NCBI GenBank assembly: GCA_028280615.1
Contig: JANQLK010000034.1
Location: forward strand, 1-64,000
Reading direction: 5' to 3'
DNA: 64,000 bases
Source: Woeseiaceae bacterium
GTDB taxonomy: Bacteria > Pseudomonadota > Gammaproteobacteria > Steroidobacterales > Woeseiaceae
Notes under the pieces: generated by a model
What the model was told of the DNA's origin: nothing
What the model saw: the letters and a program-made list of their open reading frames with translations, nothing else
Database searches by the model: none
Program-made: the position numbers and the translations under genes
Shown: positions 1-8,164 of the stretch, in pieces
How positions within the stretch are numbered: the first letter of the stretch is position 1
Layout of the letters: the number at the start of each line of letters is the position of its first letter

Positions 1-1
1 C

Positions 2-622
2 GCCGATCGTTACCAGGTTGTCGTGCACGTACAGTCCAAGGGTGAGGCGTCCTCTGCCCATCTCGAGAGTGGGCCCCACGTTACCGCGGAAACGTCCGAA
101 CGCATTGCCTGCGACTGCTGCGTCACGACCATCGAGGAGAACGCAAAGGGCGAGCCGCTCAACATCGGCCGGCGTTCCCGGACCATTCCGCCGCCGATGC
201 GCCGGGCGCTCATGGCCCGCGACGGCGGCTGCCGGTTCCCGGGCTGTACCTCGAAGCGCTACTGCGACGGTCACCATATTCAGCACTGGCAGCACGGCGG
301 CGAGACCAGCTTGGAAAACCTCGTGCTCCTCTGTCGGCACCACCACCGGCTCGTGCACGAGGGCGGTTTCGACTGCAGGAAGTCCGATACGGGCGAGGTT
401 TACTTCGTCGATCGGCGTTCGCGGCGACTGGCCGAGTACGAGCCACCCACTACCCGGTCAATCGCGGAGTCGCTCGGCTGGATGACACGTCGCTTCGAAA
501 GACACCGGCTCGACCAGGAATCCTGCGCGGCGAGGTGGCATGCCGGCGAGGCCATGGACTGGGATCATGCGATGTTCGTCGCGTTTCAGGGGAAACGTGA
601 GGAGCCGGTATTGCAGCCGTAG
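2..622 (+). CDS. HNH endonuclease domain protein (DUF222/13E12-type), 5' truncated by window
   Basis: The reading frame is open from the first bases of the window, so the N-terminus lies upstream; only the last 206 residues are visible. A compact HNH nuclease module is clear: CRFPGC, then DGHHIQHWQHGG, then LENLVLLCRHHHRLVHEG. The Cys and His pairs fit a zinc-stabilised beta-beta-alpha metal nuclease fold. This pattern is typical of DUF222 or 13E12-repeat proteins, where the HNH module is C-terminal. About 80 residues without a recognisable domain follow it. These proteins are common and often multicopy, and their targets are mostly unknown. The family call is strong; the biological role is not known. 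Confidence 0.85.
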   Translation, partial: ADRYQVVVHVQSKGEASSAHLESGPHVTAETSERIACDCCVTTIEENAKGEPLNIGRRSRTIPPPMRRALMARDGGCRFPGCTSKRYCDGHHIQHWQHGGETSLENLVLLCRHHHRLVHEGGFDCRKSDTGEVYFVDRRSRRLAEYEPPTTRSIAESLGWMTRRFERHRLDQESCAARWHAGEAMDWDHAMFVAFQGKREEPVLQP

Positions 623-752
623 AGGACCTTCGATGGCTTTGGCATCGTCTGGCCCTGCTCCTCGAACGAGAAAATCCGACTATACTGGCCCGGCGGATTT
701 CACATGGCCCGGACCCGAAGCATTCGTTGGCGCTCCCGGCTTCAGGAAAACT

Positions 753-1124
753 ATGTTCGACCACGTCGTATTTGGAGTAAGCGACTATGCCGCAAGCAAG
801 GCCTTTTTCCTGAAGGCACTTGAACCGCTCGGCGTAGCGATAGCTTCGGAGGGGCAACTCGGCGTTGAGCTTTGTTGTGCCGGCAGCGATGCAACGCTGT
901 GTATCCGTCGCGTCGAGGAGGCGGCGACGCACCTACACCTGGCATTCAAGGCCGAGAATCGCGGGCAGGTCGAAAGCTTCCACAGGGCGGCTATCGAGGC
1001 GGGAGCTTACGACAACGGCGCACCGGGTCTTCGTCCGGAGTACCACGCAAACTATTTTGCTGCCTTCGTCATCGGTCCGGACGGGCACAACATCGAAGTG
1101 GTTTGTCATGAGCCTGAGGCCTGA
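753..1124 (+). CDS. VOC superfamily (glyoxalase/bleomycin-resistance fold) protein
   Basis: A 123-residue single-domain protein starting MFDHVVFGVSDYAASKAFF and ending with PDGHNIEVVCHEPEA. The opening DHVVFGVSD and closing DGHNIEVV strands are the paired beta-alpha-beta-beta-beta elements of vicinal oxygen chelate proteins. The metal-ligand positions (His near the start and Glu in NIEVV) look retained. The ATG at 753 is chosen over a longer open frame from 540 because the VOC fold begins exactly there and the upstream extension has no family character. Members include lactoylglutathione lyases and dioxygenase-like enzymes; the substrate cannot be assigned. It ends 25 bases before a convergent DUF393 gene. 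Confidence 0.85.
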   Translation: MFDHVVFGVSDYAASKAFFLKALEPLGVAIASEGQLGVELCCAGSDATLCIRRVEEAATHLHLAFKAENRGQVESFHRAAIEAGAYDNGAPGLRPEYHANYFAAFVIGPDGHNIEVVCHEPEA

Positions 1125-1149
1125 CGGACCAAAGCGCCGATCGAGTCGT

Positions 1150-1515
1150 TCAATCCAGGACCGCCGCGGCCCGGCGCTGCATCCACGGCCGAATCTTCAG
1201 GAATCCTCGGTACAGACGCTCCAACAACCACAGCACGGGCGGAATCCGGGCCAGCATGCCGAGCGGGCGCAAGACCGGTATCGCCCGCCACATCGCCGCG
1301 AACGCGGCGGCGCCCGAGACGATTGGTCCGCCTTTCTCGCGCGCGTGAAATCGGGCCAGCAGCGTCTCGGTATCGAGAGGACAGCTGCCGCCCTCCTCTA
1401 TCGGTATGAACTCTATCGCCGAACGACGATCGAGACGCCGCATGAGCGCGATCTCGCGGATACAGAGCGGACAGTCCCGGTCGTACCACACCGATACTTC
1501 GTGTAGGTCGTGCAT
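1150..1515 (-). CDS. DUF393 / DCC-family thiol-disulfide oxidoreductase-like protein
   Basis: A 121-residue protein with the family signature near the N-terminus: VWYDRDCPLCIREIALM, where D-x-x-C-x-x-C resembles a thioredoxin-like active site. The later RAIPVLRPLGMLARIPPVLWLLERLYRGF stretch matches the usual hydrophobic C-terminal half of DCC proteins. Length is typical of the family (about 110-140 residues). The protein is predicted to be cytosolic or membrane-peripheral and redox active, but no substrate is established. It faces away from the Rossmann-fold gene that starts 54 bases beyond, so the two could share a divergent promoter region at 1516-1568. Confidence 0.85.
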   Translation of the reverse strand: MHDLHEVSVWYDRDCPLCIREIALMRRLDRRSAIEFIPIEEGGSCPLDTETLLARFHAREKGGPIVSGAAAFAAMWRAIPVLRPLGMLARIPPVLWLLERLYRGFLKIRPWMQRRAAAVLD

Positions 1516-1568
1516 TCAGTTTCCCCGAGTCCGGGCGTCCGTGCCGGAAGTCGCGTTACCATTACGGG

Positions 1569-2510
1569 ATGGACATGGGACCGGTCGGCGCCGGGATCAA
1601 GGTGCTCGTGCTTGGCGGCTCCGGCTTCATCGGGCGGCATGCGGTCGATGCGCTGCTCGCGCGCGGCGCCGCCGTCGTTGTCGGTACCCGCGACATCGAG
1701 CGGATGAGCGGTCACCTGCCGGCATCCGCCACGGACTGCGAGAGACGCGAGATTCGCCTCGAACGACTGACCGAGGCGGAGGACTGGCCGGACCTCATCG
1801 AGGACGTCGATACCGTGCTCAACTGCGTCGGCATACTGCGGCAGCGCGGCCAGGCCACCTATGACCGCGTTCATCATCTCGCACCGGAGGCGACCGCGGC
1901 GGCTTGCGCGGCGCTCGGCAAGCGATTCGTTCACGTATCGGCGCTCGGCCTTGGAGACGGCGACCGCAGCCGTTTCCTTACCTCGAAGCGCGCCGGCGAA
2001 CACCGGGTTCGAATGAGTGGCGCGGACTGGATACTGGTCAGACCGTCGTTGATCGATGGCGAAGGCGGTTTCGGCGCGAGCTGGCTGCGCGCGGTCTCCC
2101 GACTGCCGGTCTACGCCGCACCAATGGATGCGGCGGGACGGATTGCGGCGCTCGACGCGAACGAACTCGGCGAAGCGCTGGCGAGACTCTGCGTCGACGA
2201 TGCCGCATCGCTCGATCTGGGCCGCTCCCGCGTGTTCGAGCTGGGCGGCGCCGAAGCCTTCGTGTTCAGCGACTACATCGCCGGCCTCAGGAAGAACTAT
2301 ACGACGGCTCCGAACCTCAGAATACCGGTGCCCGGGATCGCGGCGCGCCTGTTTGCGCATTTCTGCGACCTGTTCCACCTCACGCCGTTCTCGTTCGGCC
2401 ACTGGGAACTCCTGCGCAAGGACAACGTCCCGAATCCGAATCGGCTGCCCGAGTTGCTCGGCCGGCAACCCGTGAGCGTTGCGCCGCGCGACGAGACGAC
2501 GGACCCGTGA
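1569..2510 (+). CDS. NAD(P)-binding atypical SDR, complex I NDUFA9-like
   Basis: A 313-residue Rossmann protein. The N-terminal IKVLVLGGSGFIGRHAVDALL contains the GxxGxxG nucleotide-binding loop of extended/atypical SDRs. The region LNCVGILRQRGQATYDRVHHLAPEATAAA followed by FVHVSALG resembles the NDUFA9/NmrA-like group, where the usual YxxxK is replaced by a weaker motif (here TSKRAGE). The C-terminal FSFGHWELLRKDNVPNPNRLPELLG is also typical of that group. Likely role: NAD(P)H-dependent modification or sensing of a quinone or sugar-like substrate; the exact reaction is unknown. The start could equally be the second ATG two codons downstream. Confidence 0.8.
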   Translation: MDMGPVGAGIKVLVLGGSGFIGRHAVDALLARGAAVVVGTRDIERMSGHLPASATDCERREIRLERLTEAEDWPDLIEDVDTVLNCVGILRQRGQATYDRVHHLAPEATAAACAALGKRFVHVSALGLGDGDRSRFLTSKRAGEHRVRMSGADWILVRPSLIDGEGGFGASWLRAVSRLPVYAAPMDAAGRIAALDANELGEALARLCVDDAASLDLGRSRVFELGGAEAFVFSDYIAGLRKNYTTAPNLRIPVPGIAARLFAHFCDLFHLTPFSFGHWELLRKDNVPNPNRLPELLGRQPVSVAPRDETTDP

Positions 2511-2561
2511 GGCGGTGATCCCGCCCGGGCCGGGCCGCCGTCCCGCGCCCATGCGGCGCAA

Positions 2562-2903
2562 CTATCGCGCCGCGACTTCGTGCATTTCGAACGATCGCGG
2601 CGTGTCCTTGTTGGTTACGACGCAGATCGAACGATACTTGCGCAACAGGCCGGCGTCTCCATACACGGCGGTATCGATCACGAACTTGTAACCGACGCTG
2701 CGACGATCATGCTTCTCGATGGCGTGACGAATACGTAGCGCATCGCGCAGGTCGGCACCTTCCCTGACTGCCGCGACGCAGGCGTCGATCTTGGCGTCGC
2801 GCGCCTGGTTCGACTCGAGCGGTTCCGCTCGTACGGTCGAAACGAGGGCCAGTATCAGCCCGAGGCTCAGTACGGTTTTGAACGTGTTGTCGTGTGCTTT
2901 CAT
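2562..2903 (-). CDS. Small secreted protein of unknown function, probable TetR target
   Basis: A 113-residue product with a classical signal peptide (MKAHDNTFKTVLSLGLILALVSTVRA, cleavage probably after VRA). The mature part is about 87 residues with two cysteines (ACVAAV and SICVV) that could form one disulfide in the periplasm. A RSVGYKFVIDTAVYGDAGL segment looks folded. I do not recognise a named family. Its promoter region (2904-3060) carries two palindromes with the same sequence logic as the operator upstream of the adjacent TetR gene, so it is probably repressed by that regulator. The gene lies downstream of and co-directional with tetR, but is separated by 161 bases. Confidence 0.7.
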   Translation of the reverse strand: MKAHDNTFKTVLSLGLILALVSTVRAEPLESNQARDAKIDACVAAVREGADLRDALRIRHAIEKHDRRSVGYKFVIDTAVYGDAGLLRKYRSICVVTNKDTPRSFEMHEVAAR

Positions 2904-2960
2904 TTTTCCCCTCCCGAGGGAATCGATGTCATGCGGCCGGAGCCGCGCCAGGTTTCAAAA

Positions 2961-2976
2961 CGGAATGTTCATTCTG
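2961..2976. promoter_or_regulatory. Putative TetR operator, copy 1 (CGGAAT-N4-ATTCTG)
   Basis: Imperfect inverted repeat CGGAAT gttc ATTCTG. With flanking bases the arms extend to AAACGGAATG and CATTCTGTTT with one mismatch. Arm length and 4-base spacer equal those of the palindrome directly upstream of the tetR start. It lies 58 bases upstream of the ATG of the small secreted protein on the minus strand. Confidence 0.6.
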
Positions 2977-3028
2977 TTTCACTCAAAATTTTTTTCGCCT
3001 TCAGCGATCCTGCTGTACCAACCCGAAA

Positions 3029-3044
3029 CAGAACGCTTGTTCTG
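3029..3044. promoter_or_regulatory. Putative TetR operator, copy 2 (CAGAAC-N4-GTTCTG)
   Basis: Perfect 6-base inverted repeat CAGAAC gctt GTTCTG with a 4-base spacer, the same architecture as the other two copies. It sits 68 bases from copy 1, in the gap between the tetR stop and the small secreted protein start, so two sites precede that gene. Confidence 0.55.
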
Positions 3045-3064
3045 ATAAAGGGAAAAAAAAACCG

Positions 3065-3649
3065 CTAGGGCTCCAGCGCCTCCAGCGTGCCATCCACGAT
3101 CGACGTCAGCGCCGGGCGCGCGAACCCGCTGCGACCCAGGACGGCGAGCCCGAATAACGTACTGGTCAGGATGTCCGCCGCCACCTCGACGTCAACGTCC
3201 GCGCGCACCTCGTCGCGCGCCTGCGCGGACTGAAGCCCGACGGAGAACGCCTTCGATATACGTTTCATGAATTTGCCGAGCACGCCTTTCAGGTCGTCGT
3301 CCTTCGGCGCGAGTTCCATGGCCGTGTGGATGAACAGGCAACCCTTGCGCTCGTCGACGCTGCACATGTCGTCGATGCGCTCCTCGAAAATCCGACGGAT
3401 GTCCGCGAGCGACGCGCCGGGCTCCAGCAGGCGCATGAACGACCGCTTGCCCATACCATCGGCGTAACGGTCCAGCGCCTGCTCGAACAGCTCACGCTTG
3501 TTGCCGAAGGTGCCATACAGACCGTATCGGCTCACCCCCGTGGCCTGCACGAGGTCCTCCATCGACGTGTCCGAGTAGCCCTTCAGTGTGAACAGCTCAA
3601 CGGCCGCCGACAGGGCGGTGCCGGGATCGAATGTGCGCGTCCTGACCAT
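3065..3649 (-). CDS. TetR/AcrR family transcriptional regulator
   Basis: A 194-residue regulator from the ATG at 3649. The N-terminal HTH reads TALSAAVELFTLKGYSDTSMEDLVQATGVSRYGLYGTFGNKRELF, a textbook TetR DNA-binding domain at residues 10-55. The C-terminal ligand-binding half (LMRLLEPGASLADIRRIFEERIDDM onward, ending SGFARPALTSIVDGTLEAL) resembles TetR_C members of the AcrR type. An upstream in-frame start exists at 3706, but it would begin inside the operator region. A perfect 12-base inverted repeat abuts the ATG, so autorepression is likely. Similar palindromes lie downstream, in front of the small secreted protein gene. The inducer is unknown. Confidence 0.92.
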   Translation of the reverse strand: MVRTRTFDPGTALSAAVELFTLKGYSDTSMEDLVQATGVSRYGLYGTFGNKRELFEQALDRYADGMGKRSFMRLLEPGASLADIRRIFEERIDDMCSVDERKGCLFIHTAMELAPKDDDLKGVLGKFMKRISKAFSVGLQSAQARDEVRADVDVEVAADILTSTLFGLAVLGRSGFARPALTSIVDGTLEALEP

Positions 3650-3677
3650 GCAAATCAGAATAATCATTCTGATTTGC
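3650..3677. promoter_or_regulatory. TetR autoregulatory operator, perfect 12-bp inverted repeat
   Basis: GCAAATCAGAAT at 3650-3661, spacer AATC, then ATTCTGATTTGC at 3666-3677: every arm base pairs. It begins at the base immediately upstream of the tetR ATG and lies between tetR and the divergent DUF3187 gene, so occupancy could control both. Its core, CAGAAT-N4-ATTCTG (3656-3671), defines the consensus shared with the two sites at 2961 and 3029. Confidence 0.75.
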
Positions 3678-3726
3678 TGTGTCAAACTCGATTTTCCGGG
3701 ACTCACGAGTTTCCGCCGCGCAGTTC

Positions 3727-4770
3727 ATGGGATTGACCGTTTCGGTATGCGACACTCCGCGCGTCGTGAGTATTCGATTCCCCGCACAGATTCTCCTGCT
3801 GGCGTTGTTCCTCGGCGCACCGCCTGAAGCAGCGTACGCTCAGCAGCTCAACGATCATGACAGCAGTCCCCTCGCCGCCGGGCTGTTCGGATTTGCCGAC
3901 AGCACCGAAGGTGCGGCACTGGTCCCACGGGGCCGCATCCGCTCTGACACGGTATTGAATACGGCCAGCCACTCGCTCATCGAGATCGAAGGCGACGAGA
4001 CGCTGTTTCTCGATGGCGAAACGCGACGACTGGAATTTCATGTCCGCTACGGACTCGGCGACAGGCTGGAAGTCGGTCTCGAACTGCCCTACATCTGGCA
4101 CGAGTCCGGCAGCCTCGACGCCTTGATCGACGAGTGGCATTCAGTGTTCGGCCTGCCTGACGGGTTTCGGCCCATGCAGCCTGTCGACAACCTGCAGTTC
4201 CGATACACGGATGACGGCGTCGAACGGGTAGACCTGATCAGCAATACGCGCGGCATCGGCGACGTCCGGCTGACCGCGGGCTGGCTGCTGAACGAGTCAT
4301 CGACGCGCCGAGTTGCGCTTCGGGCAGGCTTCAAGCTCGCGACCGGCGACAGTGAAAAGCTGACGGGCAGCGGCGGAAACGATCTGAGCCTGGGCCTCGC
4401 CGGCGACTACGACGCCTGGTTCGGCAACCCGAAGCTCGGCGCGTATTTCCTCGCCGGCGCGGTGTGGCTCGGAGAACCGGATCTTCTGGCCGATCGTTAC
4501 GAACGAATCGTCGGCCAGCTGGCCGTTGGCGCGGGGTACGCCGCGTTCGAGCGTCTCGAACTGAGACTTCAGGCCAGTGCGCGCACCGCAGCCTATGACT
4601 CCCGGATCGAACATCTCGGCGAAGCATCGGTTATGCTGACCGTCGGCGCAAACGTCCGACTGACGGACCGCTGGCGCTTGAGCCTTGCCGTCGCCGAGGA
4701 TATCAAGGTCTCCTCGGTTCCGGACGTTGCCTTCCAGCTGGGCCTGCACTACCAGCCGCCCGCGCGATGA
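3727..4770 (+). CDS. DUF3187 family outer-membrane beta-barrel protein
   Basis: A 347-residue exported protein. The signal peptide core is RFPAQILLLALFLGAPPEAAYA, followed by mature QQLNDHDSSPLAAGLFGFADSTEGA. The rest is alternating short strands and turns (LEFHVRYGLGDRLEVGLELPYIWHESGSLDALIDEWHSVFGLPDG, then GIGDVRLTAGWLL, ending VAFQLGLHY), characteristic of DUF3187 porin-like barrels. The start is uncertain: a GTG at 3679 abuts the operator, the ATG at 3727 leaves promoter space, and the GTG at 3766 gives the tidiest signal peptide. It is divergent from tetR and shares the palindrome at 3650-3677, so it may belong to the same regulon. No transported substrate is known for the family. Confidence 0.82.
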   Translation: MGLTVSVCDTPRVVSIRFPAQILLLALFLGAPPEAAYAQQLNDHDSSPLAAGLFGFADSTEGAALVPRGRIRSDTVLNTASHSLIEIEGDETLFLDGETRRLEFHVRYGLGDRLEVGLELPYIWHESGSLDALIDEWHSVFGLPDGFRPMQPVDNLQFRYTDDGVERVDLISNTRGIGDVRLTAGWLLNESSTRRVALRAGFKLATGDSEKLTGSGGNDLSLGLAGDYDAWFGNPKLGAYFLAGAVWLGEPDLLADRYERIVGQLAVGAGYAAFERLELRLQASARTAAYDSRIEHLGEASVMLTVGANVRLTDRWRLSLAVAEDIKVSSVPDVAFQLGLHYQPPAR

Positions 4771-4886
4771 CGAGCCTCGCCCGTGCACGGCTCGAGGCAG
4801 CACAGTCGGACTGATCGGGCCCAGGGGAAACAACTTGTTACGCCAGCCGCGAGATCGCTGTAGGAGAATCAACGCTGTCAGATTCA

Positions 4887-6317
4887 ATGGAACGGCCCAT
4901 GTCCAGCAGCCCCGAACTCGACGCGGCGGCGGGTATCGAACGACGCGACGACAAGTCGACAAGTAAGCCGCCCCGTGGCGGCCAGCTGGTCGATGACGAG
5001 GCGATCGCGTCGCTCGATCCGCTTGCGACGTCGCGCATCGTCGTCGTCGGAGGCGGTGCCGGCGGTCTCGAACTCGTCGTGCGGCTCGGCCGCAAGCTGC
5101 GGCGCGATCATGCCACCGAGGTCGTGCTGATCGACAAGAACCCAACGCACATCTGGAAGCCGCTGTTCCACGAAGTCGCCACGGGATCGATGAACAGCTA
5201 TCACGACGAGGCGAGCTACCGCATGCTCGCCCGCAAGAACGGCTTCAAGTTCATCCTCGGCGAAGTAACCGCTATCGACCCGAAAGAGGCCAGCATCACG
5301 CTGGCCCCGGTACTGGATGACGCGGGCCTGGAGATGATGCCCGGGCGCTGCGTCGGCTACGGCACGCTGGCCGTCGCCGTGGGCAGCCTGAGCAACGACT
5401 TCGGCATCCCGGGCGTCCAGAAGTATTCGAAACAGCTCGATTCGCGCGAACAGGCGGAACGATTCCACCGGCACTTTGCCGCGCAGCTGCATCGCGTCAA
5501 TGCGCGAAACGACTCGACGGCCACGCTGTCCGTGGCGATCGTCGGCGGCGGCGCGACGGGTGTCGAACTCGCCGCGGACATGCACAACGTCGTGCAGCGA
5601 CTGCGCGAGTACGGCTTCGAGCACTTCTCCCAGGAGCGGCTGGAGGTCTCGATCATCGAAGCCGCGCCCGGACTGCTGCCTCGACTGCCCGACCGGATCG
5701 GCGTGTCGGTCGCGCGCGAGCTCGATCGGATCGGTGTCAGCGTCAGGGTCGCGACGCGGGTCGCGGAGGTTCGGCACGACGCCGTGATCACGAGCGACGG
5801 CGAGTCGATACCGGCGGACATCTCGGTGTGGGCCGCAGGCGTCCGGGCGCCATCGTGGATCGCCGACTGTCGATTCCCCGTCGACCGCCTCGGCCGGATC
5901 GAGGTGAATGCCGATCTGAGCGTCAAGGGCCTGCCGGACGTGTTCGCTATCGGCGACTGTTGCTCGTGCTATTCCGAGGACGGCACGGAAGTGCCGCCGC
6001 GCGCCCAAGCGGCGCACCAGATGGCCAGCATCGCCGCGCGGAATGTCCGCTCGCGGCTGGTTGGCAAGCCAATGAAGGAATTCGTGTATCGCGACTTCGG
6101 CAGTCTCGTTAGCCTGAGCAAGTATTCGACCATCGGTAACCTCATGGGCAATCTCGTTCGCGGCACGGTTTTCGTCGAAGGCTGGATCGCCCGCATGGTG
6201 TACCTGTCGCTGTACCGGATGCACCAGGCGACCGTTTTCGGGCCGCTGTCGGCCCTGCTGATCATGCTCGGGGACCGGATCTACAAGGCGACCCGCGCCG
6301 AAGTCAAGCTGCACTGA
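4887..6317 (+). CDS. ndh: Type II NADH:quinone oxidoreductase-like FAD/NAD(P) oxidoreductase (NDH-2)
   Basis: A 476-residue flavoprotein with two Rossmann motifs. The FAD site is RIVVVGGGAGGLELVVRLG (about residues 49-67), the NADH site VAIVGGGATGVELAADMHNVVQRL (about 214-237), and the C-terminal FAD contact DVFAIGDCCSC. TIGNLMGN, GWIARMVYLSLYRMHQATVFG and the terminal LLIMLGDRIYK resemble the membrane-binding helices of bacterial NDH-2. It transfers electrons from NADH to quinone without proton pumping at the inner face of the cytoplasmic membrane. The first 45 residues are polar and low-complexity, and the true start may be the ATG at 4899. A same-length antisense frame is a composition artefact. 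Confidence 0.9.
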   Translation: MERPMSSSPELDAAAGIERRDDKSTSKPPRGGQLVDDEAIASLDPLATSRIVVVGGGAGGLELVVRLGRKLRRDHATEVVLIDKNPTHIWKPLFHEVATGSMNSYHDEASYRMLARKNGFKFILGEVTAIDPKEASITLAPVLDDAGLEMMPGRCVGYGTLAVAVGSLSNDFGIPGVQKYSKQLDSREQAERFHRHFAAQLHRVNARNDSTATLSVAIVGGGATGVELAADMHNVVQRLREYGFEHFSQERLEVSIIEAAPGLLPRLPDRIGVSVARELDRIGVSVRVATRVAEVRHDAVITSDGESIPADISVWAAGVRAPSWIADCRFPVDRLGRIEVNADLSVKGLPDVFAIGDCCSCYSEDGTEVPPRAQAAHQMASIAARNVRSRLVGKPMKEFVYRDFGSLVSLSKYSTIGNLMGNLVRGTVFVEGWIARMVYLSLYRMHQATVFGPLSALLIMLGDRIYKATRAEVKLH

Positions 6318-6468
6318 CCCGATGCAGCTGTGGCCGCGTCAGAACCCTGCGCCACGTCACACTTTTGAAAGCCGATCGCACCCGATCCGCCGGAGTCGAA
6401 CTTCGTTCATTGCAAAACCGGCCCGCATCGACGATACATAATCCCGAAGCTTAACGACGGAGTCGTCC

Positions 6469-6585
6469 ATGACCGCCACACTCCTCTGGACCGCGCTTTT
6501 CCTGGGCAACGTCGCCCTGTTTTTCGTGTGGATCCACTACATCGTCAAGGTGCTGAAGGGGCAATGCCCGCACTGCGGGCACTGA
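6469..6585 (+). CDS. 38-residue single-span membrane microprotein with C-terminal CPHCGH
   Basis: A short open frame not usually called: MTATLLWTALFLGNVALF then FVWIHYIVKVLKGQCPHCGH and a stop. Residues 5-27 form one continuous hydrophobic helix, and the tail carries Cys-Pro-His-Cys-Gly-His, a potential metal or haem ligand set or half zinc ribbon. It begins 151 bases after the NDH-2 gene on the same strand and is preceded by a weak purine-rich stretch (ACGACGGAG). No homologous family is recalled with certainty. Coding potential rests on amino-acid composition and the tidy topology, so confidence is moderate. Confidence 0.5.
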   Translation: MTATLLWTALFLGNVALFFVWIHYIVKVLKGQCPHCGH

Positions 6586-6688
6586 ACCGGCCTTCTAAAG
6601 CGCCAGCAAGCTGATCGGGCCCGGTCCCCGCGGCGCGCGGCCGCTCTTGCGTTACCATTGGCTGCCCGACCGTCGACCGGAGTCCGAC

Positions 6689-7393
6689 ATGCCCGCCCAG
6701 GAACTGTTTCGCGAGGACAGCTACCTCCTTGACTGCGATGCCGTCGTTACACGCGTGGACGGCAACACCGTGTACGCCGACCGAACGGTATTCTATCCGC
6801 TGGGCGGCGGCCAGCCCGGCGACACGGGCACACTTTCGTGGGCTGGCGGTGAGCTCGCCGTCGTCGATACGCGCTACGGTGATGACGGCGACATTGCCCA
6901 TCACCTCGCCGGGAACGCGACGCCGCCCGAGCCCGGGGCGAAAGTCACGCTCGCCATCGACTGGCCGCGTCGCTACCGCCACATGCGCATGCACACGGCC
7001 ATGCACCTGCTCGGTTCGATACTCCGGTACGACGTCACAGGCGGCAATATCTCCGCCGAGAAGAGCCGCCTGGACTTCAACATGGAAGAGGGCGTCGACA
7101 AGGAAGCCGTCGGCCGGGCTCTCGCCCAACTCGTGCGCGAGGATCACGCCGTCGGCTGTCGCTGGATCAGCGAGGAAGAACTCGACGCGCAGCCGGACCT
7201 CGTGCGCACGATGTCCGTGGCACCACCGCGTGGCAAGGGCGCGGTCCGGCTGCTCGAGATTGAGAACGTCGACCTGCAGCCCTGCGGCGGAACACACGTA
7301 CGACGCACGTCGGAGGTTGGCGCCGTGCGCGTGGGCAAGGTAGAAAAAAAGGGCCGGCAAAACCGCCGCGTGAACCTGCACCTCGACGACTGA
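6689..7393 (+). CDS. Alanyl-tRNA editing protein AlaX
   Basis: A 234-residue stand-alone editing domain that hydrolyses mischarged Ser-tRNA(Ala) or Gly-tRNA(Ala) in the cytosol. The N-terminal TVFYPLGGGQPGDTGTL is the glycine-rich motif of the AlaRS second additional domain. The zinc-binding pair HTAMHLLGSILR (HxxxH) and the later CGGTHVRRTSEVG complete the conserved metal site. Length fits the AlaX class that carries the N-terminal domain. The start at 6689 fits the conserved N-terminus; an upstream GTG-type extension adds 14 unconserved residues. Confidence 0.93.
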   Translation: MPAQELFREDSYLLDCDAVVTRVDGNTVYADRTVFYPLGGGQPGDTGTLSWAGGELAVVDTRYGDDGDIAHHLAGNATPPEPGAKVTLAIDWPRRYRHMRMHTAMHLLGSILRYDVTGGNISAEKSRLDFNMEEGVDKEAVGRALAQLVREDHAVGCRWISEEELDAQPDLVRTMSVAPPRGKGAVRLLEIENVDLQPCGGTHVRRTSEVGAVRVGKVEKKGRQNRRVNLHLDD

Positions 7394-7429
7394 GCCGGAC
7401 CCGGCGTTTACTTCGACAGGCAGGTGCGC

Positions 7430-8164
7430 ATGCGTCCGGTACCGTTTCTCATCGTGGCATCGTTCGTTACGCTGATTGTCGCATTCTGGAATCGGAATGA
7501 GATTCCCGCCGATATCGACTACGTCGATGCGATTCACAGCGAGCCCAGCCAGGCACCGACCCGTAAGCCGGGATTCGACGTCGTCTACAACGACACGACC
7601 TATCGGATCGAACCAGAGTACGACTACGACATCACGGGACTGGTCGTGTCCTACCGCCACCACGACGGCGACAGCCGCATGCACAGGCGCGCGAACGACC
7701 ACCTGAACATGCTCGACGTCTGTGTTATCTGGGGCACGAACACGGCCAATCCGCGACTGGACAAACTGGCGTTTTGGAACGGCATTTTCACCTGCAACGT
7801 CCAGACTCGCGACGACCTCGCATGGCAGGCCTTCGACATGTACAAGCTATCCAACAATCACCTGATCTCCGATCGCGAGTCCATTCGCGACCAGGTGACC
7901 GATGTCAGGATCGGTGATCAGATACGGGTGCGTGGCTACCTGGCGTCGTACACCAACGCGGCAGGCGGCACGCGCGGCACGAGCACGACTCGTCTCGACA
8001 CGGGGAACGGCGCCTGCGAGACGATCTACGTCGAAGCATTCGAAATCGTCAAGGCGGCCTCGAGCGGCTGGCGCCAGGCGATGTGGGCATCGCTCCTGAC
8101 GCTGATCGCGAGTCTCGTCGTCTATTTCAGGCGGCCGTACCGTCCTTATTCGGCGAGCGCCTGA
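7430..8164 (+). CDS. Hypothetical membrane-anchored periplasmic protein
   Basis: A 244-residue protein with an N-terminal anchor (PVPFLIVASFVTLIVAFW) and a C-terminal transmembrane helix (WASLLTLIASLVVYF) before a basic tail. The middle of about 180 residues is soluble and presumably periplasmic, with one Cys in DVCVIWG, one in FTCNVQ and one in GACETIYVEAFEIV. GLVVSYRHH and IGDQIRVRGYLASYTN suggest a beta-rich OB-like or lipoprotein-like fold. I do not recognise a named family. It ends 19 bases into the convergent DUF302 gene. Confidence 0.75.
   Translation: MRPVPFLIVASFVTLIVAFWNRNEIPADIDYVDAIHSEPSQAPTRKPGFDVVYNDTTYRIEPEYDYDITGLVVSYRHHDGDSRMHRRANDHLNMLDVCVIWGTNTANPRLDKLAFWNGIFTCNVQTRDDLAWQAFDMYKLSNNHLISDRESIRDQVTDVRIGDQIRVRGYLASYTNAAGGTRGTSTTRLDTGNGACETIYVEAFEIVKAASSGWRQAMWASLLTLIASLVVYFRRPYRPYSASA

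Noticed and set aside
4884..6314. Antisense 476-residue open frame across the NDH-2 gene
   Set aside because: Same length as the true gene on the opposite strand; GC-rich codon bias makes long mirror frames; no domain content and the sense protein has clear flavin and nucleotide motifs.
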